Below, one piece after another: positions 1 to 8,500 of a stretch of 46,306 nucleotides of DNA. Below the pieces are notes generated by a model. The model made no database searches. It worked only from the letters and a program-made list of their open reading frames with translations, and was not told the origin of the DNA. Source of the DNA: an uncultured Clostridia bacterium (GTDB lineage: Bacteria > Bacillota > Clostridia > UBA1212 > UBA1255). The first letter of the stretch is position 1, and each line of letters starts with the position of its first letter. The position numbers were made by a program, and so were the translations under genes. The stretch is taken from contig CANQOI010000011.1 in the NCBI GenBank assembly GCA_947625435.1, positions 1 to 46,306 of the forward strand. The letters are read 5' to 3'.

Positions 1-108
1 GAAATGCTGAAAGACGGCATTCCTACAGAAAAGATAGCTAAATATGTCCATGCTTTGTCTCCCGAAGAACTGAAAGAAATAGAGGCCAAGGTAAAGCAGC
101 TTGTGTAG
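1..108 (+). CDS. C-terminal tail of an Rpn-like nuclease/transposase-family protein (partial)
   Basis: The first 35 codons are open from the window edge to a TAG stop at 106-108. They encode a tail of the form EMLKDGIPTEKIAKY followed by a short charged helix (SPEELKEIEAKV). This resembles the C-terminal tail common in Rpn family (PD-(D/E)XK, recombination-promoting nuclease/putative transposase) proteins of Clostridia. The catalytic part lies outside the window, so the assignment rests on the tail alone. The next gene starts 37 bp downstream on the same strand. Alternatives are any protein ending in a short helix-turn-helix-like tail. Confidence 0.45.
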   Translation, partial: EMLKDGIPTEKIAKYVHALSPEELKEIEAKVKQLV

Positions 109-145
109 ACAGCAAGCCGGAATGTTCGGTTCGGAGGTAATCTTT

Positions 146-1657
146 ATGGTTTATTTATCAAAGTCAAAATATTGCAGTCTTTGGCAGTGCCCCAAAATTG
201 CTTGGCTGAGAAAATATAAGCCAAAAGAACTGAATCTTGATTATGGGTGTCTCTCGCGCATGGAGGTCGGTAACGAAGTCGGTGATCTGGCTATGGGGCT
301 TTTCGGTGATTATGTTGAAGTCACGGCCTACGATGGTGACAAACTCGATCTCCACAAAATGATTGAAAACACACAGTACGAAATGAATAAAGGAACTAAT
401 GTAATATGCGAGGCATCATTTGACTATAACGGACTTTATTGTGCCGTTGATATTCTCAAAAAGGAAAATGACGGCTGGGCTATTTACGAGGTCAAGAGTT
501 CTACAAAGCATGCAGACCGGCAAGATGATAAGCCGGTGTATATCGCTGATATAGCTTATCAAAAGTATGTGTTGGAGCACTGCGGTGTAAAACCGACCGG
601 AACCTATCTTGTTTGTATCAATGGAGACTACATTTTTGACGGCACTTTGGATATCAACAAACTTTTTACCGTTTCCGATACTGCCGAAGCTGTTGCAACA
701 GAAGAAAAGAACATAGAAGCAAACCTTTTTATTGCGGAAAAATTGCTTAACTCATCTGTTGAACCGGACATTGATTTGTCAGTCAATTGCAAGAATCCCT
801 ACCTTTGCGGTTTTTGGAAATATTGCTCGAAGCATATTCCGGAGCAGTCGGTGTTCAATCTCTATCGAATGAGATTCAGCCAAAAGATAAAATATTACAG
901 ACAGGGACTCATCAATTATGAGGACTTACTGTACAGCCAAAAAATAACAAACGATAAACAACTCCGTCAGATGGAATTTGCACTTCAGGACAAAGGAACA
1001 TATATTGAGAAGGACAACATCCGCGATTTTCTCGAGACCCTTTCTTATCCGCTCTATTTTCTTGATTTTGAAACTATGCAGCCGGCCATTCCCGTATTTG
1101 TAGGAACTAAGCCCTATACCCAGATACCTTTCCAGTATTCTCTGCACTATATTGAGAACGAGGGAGGAGAACTTAAACATAAAGAATTTCTTGCAGAGTC
1201 AGGAACTGATCCGAGAAGAGCACTTGCCGAAAGGTTATGCGCGGATATTCCAATGAATGTCTGTGTTACTGCGTATAACAAAGCATTCGAATGTACAAGA
1301 ATCAAAGAGCTGGCTGAAACCTATCCTGATTTAGCTGAGCATTTGCTGAATATCAGAGATAACATTGTAGATCTTCTCGTGCCATTTCAGGCAGGCTATT
1401 ATTACAATCGTGAAATGGGTGGTTCCTTCTCTATCAAGAGCGTGCTGCCGGCCATTTTCCCAAATGATCCGAGTCTCGACTACCACAACCTTGAAGGCGT
1501 ACATAACGGCAGCGAAGCTATGTCTGTCTTTCCGAAAATTCAGTTTATGGAACCGGCCGAAAAGGAATCTGCCAGACATAATCTCTTAAAATACTGTGAA
1601 CTCGATACATACGCAATGGTTAAGGTGTGGGCAGAACTCGTAAGAGCAGCAAAATGA
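146..1657 (+). CDS. DUF2779 protein: Cas4/RecB-like nuclease fused to DEDD exonuclease-like domain
   Basis: This 503-residue protein appears to join two nuclease folds. Residues 1-230 look like a Cas4/RecB-type PD-(D/E)XK domain, with D102 and E115-V-K117 as the D...ExK core. C15 at the N-terminus plus C215, C221 and C227 after the core match the cysteine layout that binds a 4Fe-4S cluster in Cas4 and AddB. Residues ~300-500 carry an RNase H-like DEDD exonuclease pattern, starting with DFET at 307-310 and ending with a CELDTYAMVKVW block. This two-part organisation matches the DUF2779 family. ATG at 146 is preferred because GGAGG sits 8 nt upstream. The gene is convergent with the AAA+ gene at 1746. 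A nucleic-acid processing or defence role is inferred. The family name is fairly sure; the activities are not proven. Confidence 0.75.
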   Translation: MVYLSKSKYCSLWQCPKIAWLRKYKPKELNLDYGCLSRMEVGNEVGDLAMGLFGDYVEVTAYDGDKLDLHKMIENTQYEMNKGTNVICEASFDYNGLYCAVDILKKENDGWAIYEVKSSTKHADRQDDKPVYIADIAYQKYVLEHCGVKPTGTYLVCINGDYIFDGTLDINKLFTVSDTAEAVATEEKNIEANLFIAEKLLNSSVEPDIDLSVNCKNPYLCGFWKYCSKHIPEQSVFNLYRMRFSQKIKYYRQGLINYEDLLYSQKITNDKQLRQMEFALQDKGTYIEKDNIRDFLETLSYPLYFLDFETMQPAIPVFVGTKPYTQIPFQYSLHYIENEGGELKHKEFLAESGTDPRRALAERLCADIPMNVCVTAYNKAFECTRIKELAETYPDLAEHLLNIRDNIVDLLVPFQAGYYYNREMGGSFSIKSVLPAIFPNDPSLDYHNLEGVHNGSEAMSVFPKIQFMEPAEKESARHNLLKYCELDTYAMVKVWAELVRAAK

Positions 1658-1745
1658 TTTTCAGGATGCGATAGCCTATAACCGTACTTCGGCGTTGAAT
1701 CGCTATTGCACTTATACTTCTTCATTATCATGTAATTACTATACG

Positions 1746-3764
1746 TCATGCGCAGAATCCGATGCGTTTCTTTGTGTTCTTAGGACTGATGACAGGCTGT
1801 TCGATATCCTCAGGGAGTATGGTCATGATATCTTTACTTCCGATTGCATCAAAATCCATAGCAATAAGCCTTGTGGCCTGCGCCATTTTGGCTTTTTCTA
1901 TAACATTTCTTACATATCTGCCGTTGCCGAAGTCACTTTCTTTTCTGGCATCATCAAAGATGCCGATCAACTTATCGCAGGCTTCTTCAGTGAGATTCAG
2001 ACCTTTCTGCTTTGCGATAAGCTTTGCGATTTCACAAAGATCCTTCGTATCATAATCGGGAAAGGGAACATGATAAGCAATTCTGGATCTCAGGCCGGGA
2101 TTCTTCTGAAGGAATTTTTCCATTTTGTCAGGGTATCCGGCGAAGATCACTACAACATCGTCCCTATGATTTTCCATTTCCTGAACGATAGTATTAATGG
2201 CCTCGTCGCCGAATGAACCGTCTCTGTCGTCTACAAGGCTGTATGCCTCATCAATAAATAAGACGCTGCCCTTTGCTTCCTGAAACTTTCTCTGAATTTT
2301 AGGAGCAGTCCAGCCGACGTATTTACCGACAAGATCACCGCGGCCGACCTCAATAAGATTACCTTTGGAGAGAAGATTGTTTTCCTTCATGATTCCGGCA
2401 AAAAGCCTTGCGACAGAAGTTTTTGCCGTTCCGGGATTGCCGGTAAATACCATGTGCATGGCAGGGTGATCGCTTTTCATACCCTTATCGGCAAAGAGCT
2501 TCTGTGCTTTATAATAATTCAGTGCTTGGTTGATGACCTTCTTGGCTTCGTCAAGGCCGATCATCTGATTCAGCTCATCGTAGGCCGTTCCTTTGGGAGC
2601 TGCTTTGATGACCTCGCGCTTTGCGGCAACAATATCCTTGTACTGAGGATAGGCATACGTCTTCAGCTTATTGTTATACCAGTCATCAAACAGATCATGA
2701 AGGTCCGGAGCAAGATAACCTTTATCCTCCTCGAGTTTAGCAAAGAGCTTTTTGTCAGTGCGGACGCCGTTTTCTTTGGCAAGCAATTTAAGAAAACGTT
2801 CTGCCCGCTCCCCGGAAACAAATTCTTCCTTCAGTTCGACAATGCAGGTGCTTCCGAGATTCTCGTAAAAAATGTCCTTTGACAAAGTACATTCACGAGG
2901 CAGGCAGAATACCGTGAGAACTTGATTGCGGTATTTTTTCATTACTTTGCAGAGATTTTCAATCGTATCTCTGCCGCAGTTTGCATGGTCGTCCTCAGTA
3001 TCATCATCTGCAAGATATCTGACGATCACCGCGCCGCCCATACTGCTTTTATATAGGCAATCATATACAGAGACTGAGAAGTTTTCTCCGGGTCTGAAAT
3101 CAAGAAAGGCATAACGCTTACTGTGAATCCTCTTATTGGCATATAGAGCTTGGAGCAAAAGCTTGTACATACTGTTTCGAGTTTTTTGGTCATCCGTCTG
3201 TATCATATAATGAACAGGATGACCGGCGACTGTGTTTTTTGCGCATCCGGCATAGATACGATCAAGTTCGGGAATAAACGTATCCCTCGCAAGGAATCTT
3301 TCTGCCTCTTCATACACAGACTTCTTATCACATTCTTCAAAAATGTTCTCGCCGTATTCGACGTTCCTGCTGAATCTTCCGTTCAACTTATCTAAATCAA
3401 ACTGTTCAAGAACTTTGTCATCGTCATCGATATAGCCGTTTCTATTCGAACAGCCAAGCATGTTGCGAAGAGTATTAAGAGTTATTTCTTCCAGGTAAGT
3501 ATCTTTTAAATCTATCTCAATGGACTTGAGATACTCGGAGGCAAGCTCCGATACATTACAGTGCTTTTTTACAATGATACCGATTGTTACAGTATCCTCC
3601 GACGCATCAGTAACAAACAGATAAGCCTTTTGCTGCTGATGCTGATTAAAGGAGCCGGACTTCATAAAAATCTTTCTGATATTCTCGCGCATTACTCTGC
3701 GGTTATCATTTTCTTCGGACCACTTGGCATCAACCGTAAAGCCTTCAAATTTATAAAACTGCAT
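1746..3764 (-). CDS. CbbX/SpoVK-type AAA+ ATPase with long N-terminal extension
   Basis: The 672-residue protein has a clear AAA+ module at ~410-660: GLDEAKKVI box, Walker A GNPGTAKT (442-449), Walker B VLFIDEA, a sensor-1 stretch VVVIFAGYPD, and an arginine-finger-like GLRSR. This is the CbbX/SpoVK subfamily, whose members remodel other proteins. Residues ~160-390 look like a second AAA+ fold that has lost its P-loop: where Walker A is expected there is QTDDQKTRNS. Residues 1-150 match nothing I recognise. The start is the ATG at 3764, preceded by GGAGG 8 nt upstream, rather than a codon 45 bp earlier. It lies 106 bp downstream of a WYL regulator on the same strand, with a modest hairpin between. 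A WYL-controlled stress or defence role is inferred from context only. Confidence 0.7.
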   Translation of the reverse strand: MQFYKFEGFTVDAKWSEENDNRRVMRENIRKIFMKSGSFNQHQQQKAYLFVTDASEDTVTIGIIVKKHCNVSELASEYLKSIEIDLKDTYLEEITLNTLRNMLGCSNRNGYIDDDDKVLEQFDLDKLNGRFSRNVEYGENIFEECDKKSVYEEAERFLARDTFIPELDRIYAGCAKNTVAGHPVHYMIQTDDQKTRNSMYKLLLQALYANKRIHSKRYAFLDFRPGENFSVSVYDCLYKSSMGGAVIVRYLADDDTEDDHANCGRDTIENLCKVMKKYRNQVLTVFCLPRECTLSKDIFYENLGSTCIVELKEEFVSGERAERFLKLLAKENGVRTDKKLFAKLEEDKGYLAPDLHDLFDDWYNNKLKTYAYPQYKDIVAAKREVIKAAPKGTAYDELNQMIGLDEAKKVINQALNYYKAQKLFADKGMKSDHPAMHMVFTGNPGTAKTSVARLFAGIMKENNLLSKGNLIEVGRGDLVGKYVGWTAPKIQRKFQEAKGSVLFIDEAYSLVDDRDGSFGDEAINTIVQEMENHRDDVVVIFAGYPDKMEKFLQKNPGLRSRIAYHVPFPDYDTKDLCEIAKLIAKQKGLNLTEEACDKLIGIFDDARKESDFGNGRYVRNVIEKAKMAQATRLIAMDFDAIGSKDIMTILPEDIEQPVISPKNTKKRIGFCA

Positions 3765-3839
3765 AACTTGTACCTCCAAGTAATCTTCTTTACGGTATGA
3801 TGATATCAAATGTAATGCACGCTATTTGGTACACAAAAT

Positions 3840-3863
3840 ATCCGTCGGTCGTAACTGACGGAT
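3840..3863 (-). terminator. Hairpin between WYL gene and AAA+ gene (weak terminator or processing site)
   Basis: A dyad with 7-bp arms (ATCCGTC at 3840-3846, GACGGAT at 3857-3863) lies just after the stop of the WYL gene. On the minus strand it is followed by ATATTTTGTG, a weak T tract, so partial termination or transcript processing before the AAA+ gene is possible. Confidence 0.4.
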
Positions 3864-3870
3864 TAGCATA

Positions 3871-4854
3871 TCATTTATACTTTTTCATTCCGTTTTCAAG
3901 GACTTCTTTCACGCGAGCCCTGAGTGACTCCGGTGAAATTATCTCTACATGGTTCATGTACTGCATTGCCCAGTGTTCCATAGCATTCGGGCTTGCTTTT
4001 ATGCTGACCATGACTTTGTCCGCATCATCGGTCTTCATGATGCGAATATCAGTGCCGAACCAGTCAACGATCTGGTCGATGATACAGGCATCCGCGATAA
4101 AAACAATCTGCTTCTGCTGATCCGTGTACATGTATGGCATATTGGAAGCAAGTTCTTTATAGTTAATGCCATTCTCATATCCTTTCACTGTTTTCAGCGG
4201 AGTAGCCTTCTTATCGGTTACAGTAATATTAGTTATGTGATCCAATCGATGAAAGACCATGTTGCCCCAATACTCACTATAAGCCATGAGGTAATATCTC
4301 TGATTATGGAGTAACATCTGATATGGGCTGACATATTGTTGAGAAGTCTTGTGCAGTTTTTTGTCTGTACCGTATTTATTGTAATCATAATGGATCTGAA
4401 ACCCTTCTTCGATGGCAGTATCGATGAGCCCGATGTTATAGAACACCGCCCGATTATCGGTCTTGTTCCAATCATTTACGGAACGGATATGCCTGACGCC
4501 GGGTTTGAAATATTTGTTTGACAGCCTACAAAGACGTTCGATCAAATCAGAAGAGTATTTGGCGGTGATATGCTTACTGCATAGAACACTGTCGATCAAC
4601 AAACGAAGCTCAGAATCTTCAAAATCGCGGCTTGCCAGATAACTTCCGGCTCTACGCGACTCAATATCAATTCCGGCCTCTTTAAGCAGAGATATATTTC
4701 GACTGACAGCCTTGCGCTCGATAACAATGCCATAGTCGTTTTCAAGGTGACGTGAAATATCATCCTGTGTCATAGGGTGATTATAGTCGCTGTATTCTTT
4801 AAGGATCTGCCATATCCTTATCAGCGCCAGTTTTTTCGGTTCAAAACTATCCAT
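3871..4854 (-). CDS. WYL-domain transcriptional regulator
   Basis: The 327-residue protein has an N-terminal winged helix-turn-helix at ~8-65 (region MTQDDISRHLENDYGI through RNISLLKEAG) and a WYL domain at ~145-225, with the typical SPYQMLLHNQRYYLMAY strand pair and a following HRLDHI segment. WYL proteins sense ligands, often nucleic-acid breakdown products, and regulate transcription; many sit in defence islands (BrxR/CapW type). The ATG at 4854 is preceded by AGGAG on the minus strand. It is the first gene of a likely WYL-AAA+ transcription unit. Two copies of ATTGTTC 14 bp apart (4896-4902 and 4910-4916) in the upstream region are possible self-operators. Confidence 0.85.
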   Translation of the reverse strand: MDSFEPKKLALIRIWQILKEYSDYNHPMTQDDISRHLENDYGIVIERKAVSRNISLLKEAGIDIESRRAGSYLASRDFEDSELRLLIDSVLCSKHITAKYSSDLIERLCRLSNKYFKPGVRHIRSVNDWNKTDNRAVFYNIGLIDTAIEEGFQIHYDYNKYGTDKKLHKTSQQYVSPYQMLLHNQRYYLMAYSEYWGNMVFHRLDHITNITVTDKKATPLKTVKGYENGINYKELASNMPYMYTDQQKQIVFIADACIIDQIVDWFGTDIRIMKTDDADKVMVSIKASPNAMEHWAMQYMNHVEIISPESLRARVKEVLENGMKKYK

Positions 4855-5226
4855 AAACTAAACTCCTTTTCGCTCAGTCTCCGCAACCCTATTTAATTGT
4901 TCTTCAGTTATTGTTCGCAGCTCAATAAAATAAAGGGTGATTCATTATAAAACGGATTTCAGAACTTTTCTACTCAAAAAAACACATGTCTTACACAAGA
5001 GACTTTTTTGTCCGCTCCACGGCGGCTTTTGCGTAAATATCCGTTCCGGTAAAATCCCGACGGAAATTTTGACGGCGATCCTAACGGACGACCGTCCTGC
5101 AAATCCCGCAATTTTATGAAATTTAAGTTATAAATAACACTCGTTTGACATAAATCAAAGTATAATGTAAGAAAAACACATCGCTAAAATAGCTGAATTT
5201 TCTGCGGAACCCATTGAAAAACATAT

Positions 5227-5256
5227 TTGTGCATGCTAAAATAACGCACGTATAGT
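5227..5256 (+). promoter_or_regulatory. Candidate promoter of the surface-protein gene
   Basis: TTGTGC at 5227-5232 and TATAGT at 5251-5256 are separated by 18 bp. Use of this promoter would give a leader of about 270 nt. The match is only moderate. Confidence 0.3.
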
Positions 5257-5460
5257 TGTGAACTCTGCGAAAACAAACGAACGTCCGTTTTAATGTCTTG
5301 TTTGTGTACGGAAGAAGGAAGCAGCGAATGATACAGATTTTGATTGAACGGAATCATAAAAGAAAACGGAACTACGGGGGACCGCAGACCTGACGGACTG
5401 TGTTCCCTTGCTCACGATTGTTATTAAAACATTTTATCGACGGTCATATAAAAGATGAAC

Positions 5461-5475
5461 GTTTTACGGTAAAAC
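5461..5475. promoter_or_regulatory. Perfect 15-bp dyad in the adhesin leader (possible operator)
   Basis: GTTTTAC and GTAAAAC flank a single central G. The arms resemble the core of the GTAAAATG octamer that is frequent in this window. It lies 60 bp before the start codon, so it could be a protein-binding site or an RNA hairpin. Confidence 0.4.
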
Positions 5476-5489
5476 GGCGACGGATGACT

Positions 5490-5505
5490 GCCTGCGCGGG
5501 CAGGC
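5490..5505 (+). promoter_or_regulatory. GC-rich hairpin next to the adhesin ribosome-binding site
   Basis: GCCTGC (5490-5495) and GCAGGC (5500-5505) can form a 6-bp stem with a 4-nt loop. It ends about 10 nt before the AAGGAGG at 5516-5522, so it could affect translation initiation. Confidence 0.4.
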
Positions 5506-5534
5506 GCGGATCTCTAAGGAGGTAACTGAAAACA

Positions 5535-8500
5535 ATGAAAGCATTACACGGTGCGGAAAAAGAGAGGATTGCAAGGCATAGACATAAAGCATCCGGGAGG
5601 CTCGGACGCAGGTCGCTTTCAATGATGCTGTGCATGTGCATGATAGTGTCCATGATGTGGAATTTCGGCGGGACGGTGCTGTCGTCCGTGGCTCAGCCGA
5701 CGGATTCTGAATATATTACAGACCGTATATCGGACCCGAATACGATGGACGATTATCTCATGCAGCTTTTGTCTATGGAGTGGGGCTCCCGGTATGCGGG
5801 CCGCATATGGACGGACAAGAGCGTGTTTGCATACGGTCAATCCGGAGTGAATTGGGACGGCAAACAGCTGCTCTTGGATATGGCCACTGACGGCTATGAC
5901 GGCAACGTGAGTTCAAGCGCGGATTTTCTCCATGTGTTTTCCACCCTCGGCTCATCGCAGGAGCTGGCAGGTGTTCCGCCCGTGCGCACTGTGATAGTGT
6001 TCGATAATTCTGCGTCGATGTATAACAGTTCAAATGTTGCCGCTTCTTCCGGAGAAAAATTATGGCAGCAGCAGAGGATTGCCATCACGATCGAGGCTAT
6101 CAACCGCGCCATCGACATCCTGATGGAAGCAAGCGTATACAACGAAGTGGCGGTCGTTCTCTTTGGCGACGGTCCGAACAACGGAGTAAACGCAGCGAAC
6201 AGCACCTATCCGTATATCGGCAACAATACGGCAGTCACTATACTTCCCATGAAGCATTATACTCCGAGTAAAACCGCAGGAACGGGTGAAGATATGTACA
6301 CGCCGTATCTCACGGGAGGTTGGGATAGTGGCGACAGAACAATATATTTTAACGGGAGCAAACCTCGTCATGAGGGTACAGGCACAGACGGCAAATCCGG
6401 CTCGATCGGCGGAGGCTGGGTATTCGTAAATAATGATCTGTGCGGGCTTAACAAAGGCGACGGTGATGGCGAAGATTGGAACGACACCGGGTTCAATGAT
6501 TGCAACGACTATGCATACACCGGCTACAAGAACGGCACCACCAACATTCAGGCAGGATATTATGTCGGAATGCAGGAATTACTCAACGCCGACAAGACGG
6601 TAAGGGTGGGTTCGGAAACATACCAGTGCGTTCCTTCCCTCGTTATGCTGACCGACGGTGCAGCCACCGACAAGCTGAGCGGCGATTTTATCACACCTGA
6701 TATCAATGAAAAAAACGGATATCCTACAAACATGGATTTTGTCAATGATACGACCAACAAACTACGCTCGTTTGTAGGGTATGACTGTGTCGGAAAAGAT
6801 AATGGAAAGGATTACAAACCGAAAGACATGCCTAACTTTTGGGATATGTTCGTCGAAATGATCGAAGAAGGAACAGATAAAGGAAAATACAAATCGGTTG
6901 TGGGAAGCGATCAATACACACCTATTACAGACGACGCTACCGCAAAACCCACCGGTGCCGGACTTGATGCCATGAAAGAGGTTGCGGATACCTATAGCGA
7001 TTCCGTGGCGTCTATGCTGCTGGGCACACTGATGACGAATGCCTACTATAAGGCGGCGGTCAGAAGAGCCTACGGTATTGCCGATGACGAAAGCTGGGAT
7101 ATTTTTTCACTTTCCGTCGATATGGTAGATATGGGTGAAGTTCCCCATGATGCAGCGATCGATGCAATGGAACCTGCCGATGAAGCTAAGAAACTTAAGA
7201 GCGAGCTGCCGTCAAAATGGGAATATAACATCACCAGCAACGCCCCGACCATGAATCCTTCGGAATTCTTTTATAAGGACGGCAAAGTCGATCTTGAATG
7301 GCTAAAGGATCGTGGCTACGTTGACAAGAACGTTGATATGGCAGAAGCAATTAAAGATCCGAGCTTAATCTTAGAGAATACCGCATACCCCGACTATTCC
7401 GTCGGTGAAATGGTCATTCAGGGCATTGTCAAAGCAGGACATTATTTGAATATGTGGGCGGATAAAAACAAAACCGATTCTTTTACGACGAAATATCAAG
7501 GTTGGCAGGAAAATACCGGAATATTCGGTAAAAGCAACTGGGCATCTGCTGCAACAAACCCATACAGTCACAGCAACGGTTATCTGCTGGAAGAGAAAAA
7601 GTCCGTTTTGTGGCCGCAGATCGACCCCGACAACGCTGAAAACGTCACCAAACAGGACGTCCTTGACAACATCGGCTATAACAGCTATTCATACTATGCT
7701 TCCACATCAGGCGGCGCGGCAGATGAGCTTGCAGGCAAATTTCAGTTGATCATAGACGCCATAACAGAGCCGTTGTTCATCCCCATTTCCGGTGAAAATG
7801 CTGCCGGCGTGGGCGATTCGATCACTTATCAGGATCCGCTCGGCGAATACATGGAGATCAAAAATCAGGCTATCGAAACAATGACACACAAGGACGAGGA
7901 CGAAGGCAGTGAAAAGCCCGGAACTTATGATATGTCCCTGCTCGTATTCGGTAAAATGCACGGCCTTGTACGCGCAGGCGTTTACGATTGGCAGTGGAAC
8001 GATAAATATATGCAGAAGCATGGTCTTAATGTAGGTACCGCAGCCTTCCCTATGGGATGGTATTACGGAGACGACCCGGAAACGGCTGTTGGCGCATCCG
8101 ATAAGGATGGTGTCGGCGTAAAAAGCGATGACTCCGGATCATATCCTGCCCATAGCTTAGACGGAAAAACAGAATACTCAAACGCCGAAGACGCTTGGGC
8201 GGACGGCTGGGTTTACCGGTTCAATTTCTCCACAGTGCTGCAATTCGTTCCCATAACGGGCGTTAATGCATCGGAAGTCCATCCTTCAGACCTTCCGGAT
8301 CAGGTAAAAAATACTGTTTACACTTGCTACCGTTTCGCGGGTTCGCAAAAGGAAAGAAATGCGCTCCACCGCAACCCTGCATTCGGCGATGTTCCCGATC
8401 AGTTGAAGAATACATGGAAAACTTACGAAGACAAAGGCAGTTATCCCGCGGATGATTCTGTTTATGCGAGCACTCCCGGTGTCTACCGTCTGTCAGATAT

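Larger units (their letters stand above)
4855..5534. other. 680-bp gene-free region between WYL regulator and adhesin
   Basis: No convincing gene is seen. The left end carries the WYL gene's leader with the direct repeat ATTGTTC (4896-4902, 4910-4916). The right half is the presumptive adhesin leader, with a candidate promoter at 5227-5256, a perfect 15-bp dyad at 5461-5475 and a hairpin at 5490-5505 just before the ribosome-binding site. I could not match the leader to a known riboswitch. Confidence 0.6.

Noticed and set aside
1658-1745. Possible terminator between the convergent DUF2779 and AAA+ genes
   Set aside because: The stretch has no convincing stem with a T run on either strand.
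5145-5166. TTGACA followed by TATAAT upstream of the adhesin gene
   Set aside because: The spacer is only 10 bp, too short for a sigma-A promoter, so I do not call it.
5257-5534. Possible cyclic-di-GMP or other known riboswitch in the adhesin leader
   Set aside because: I looked for the conserved GEMM-type core and did not find it. Only the dyad and the hairpin are supported.
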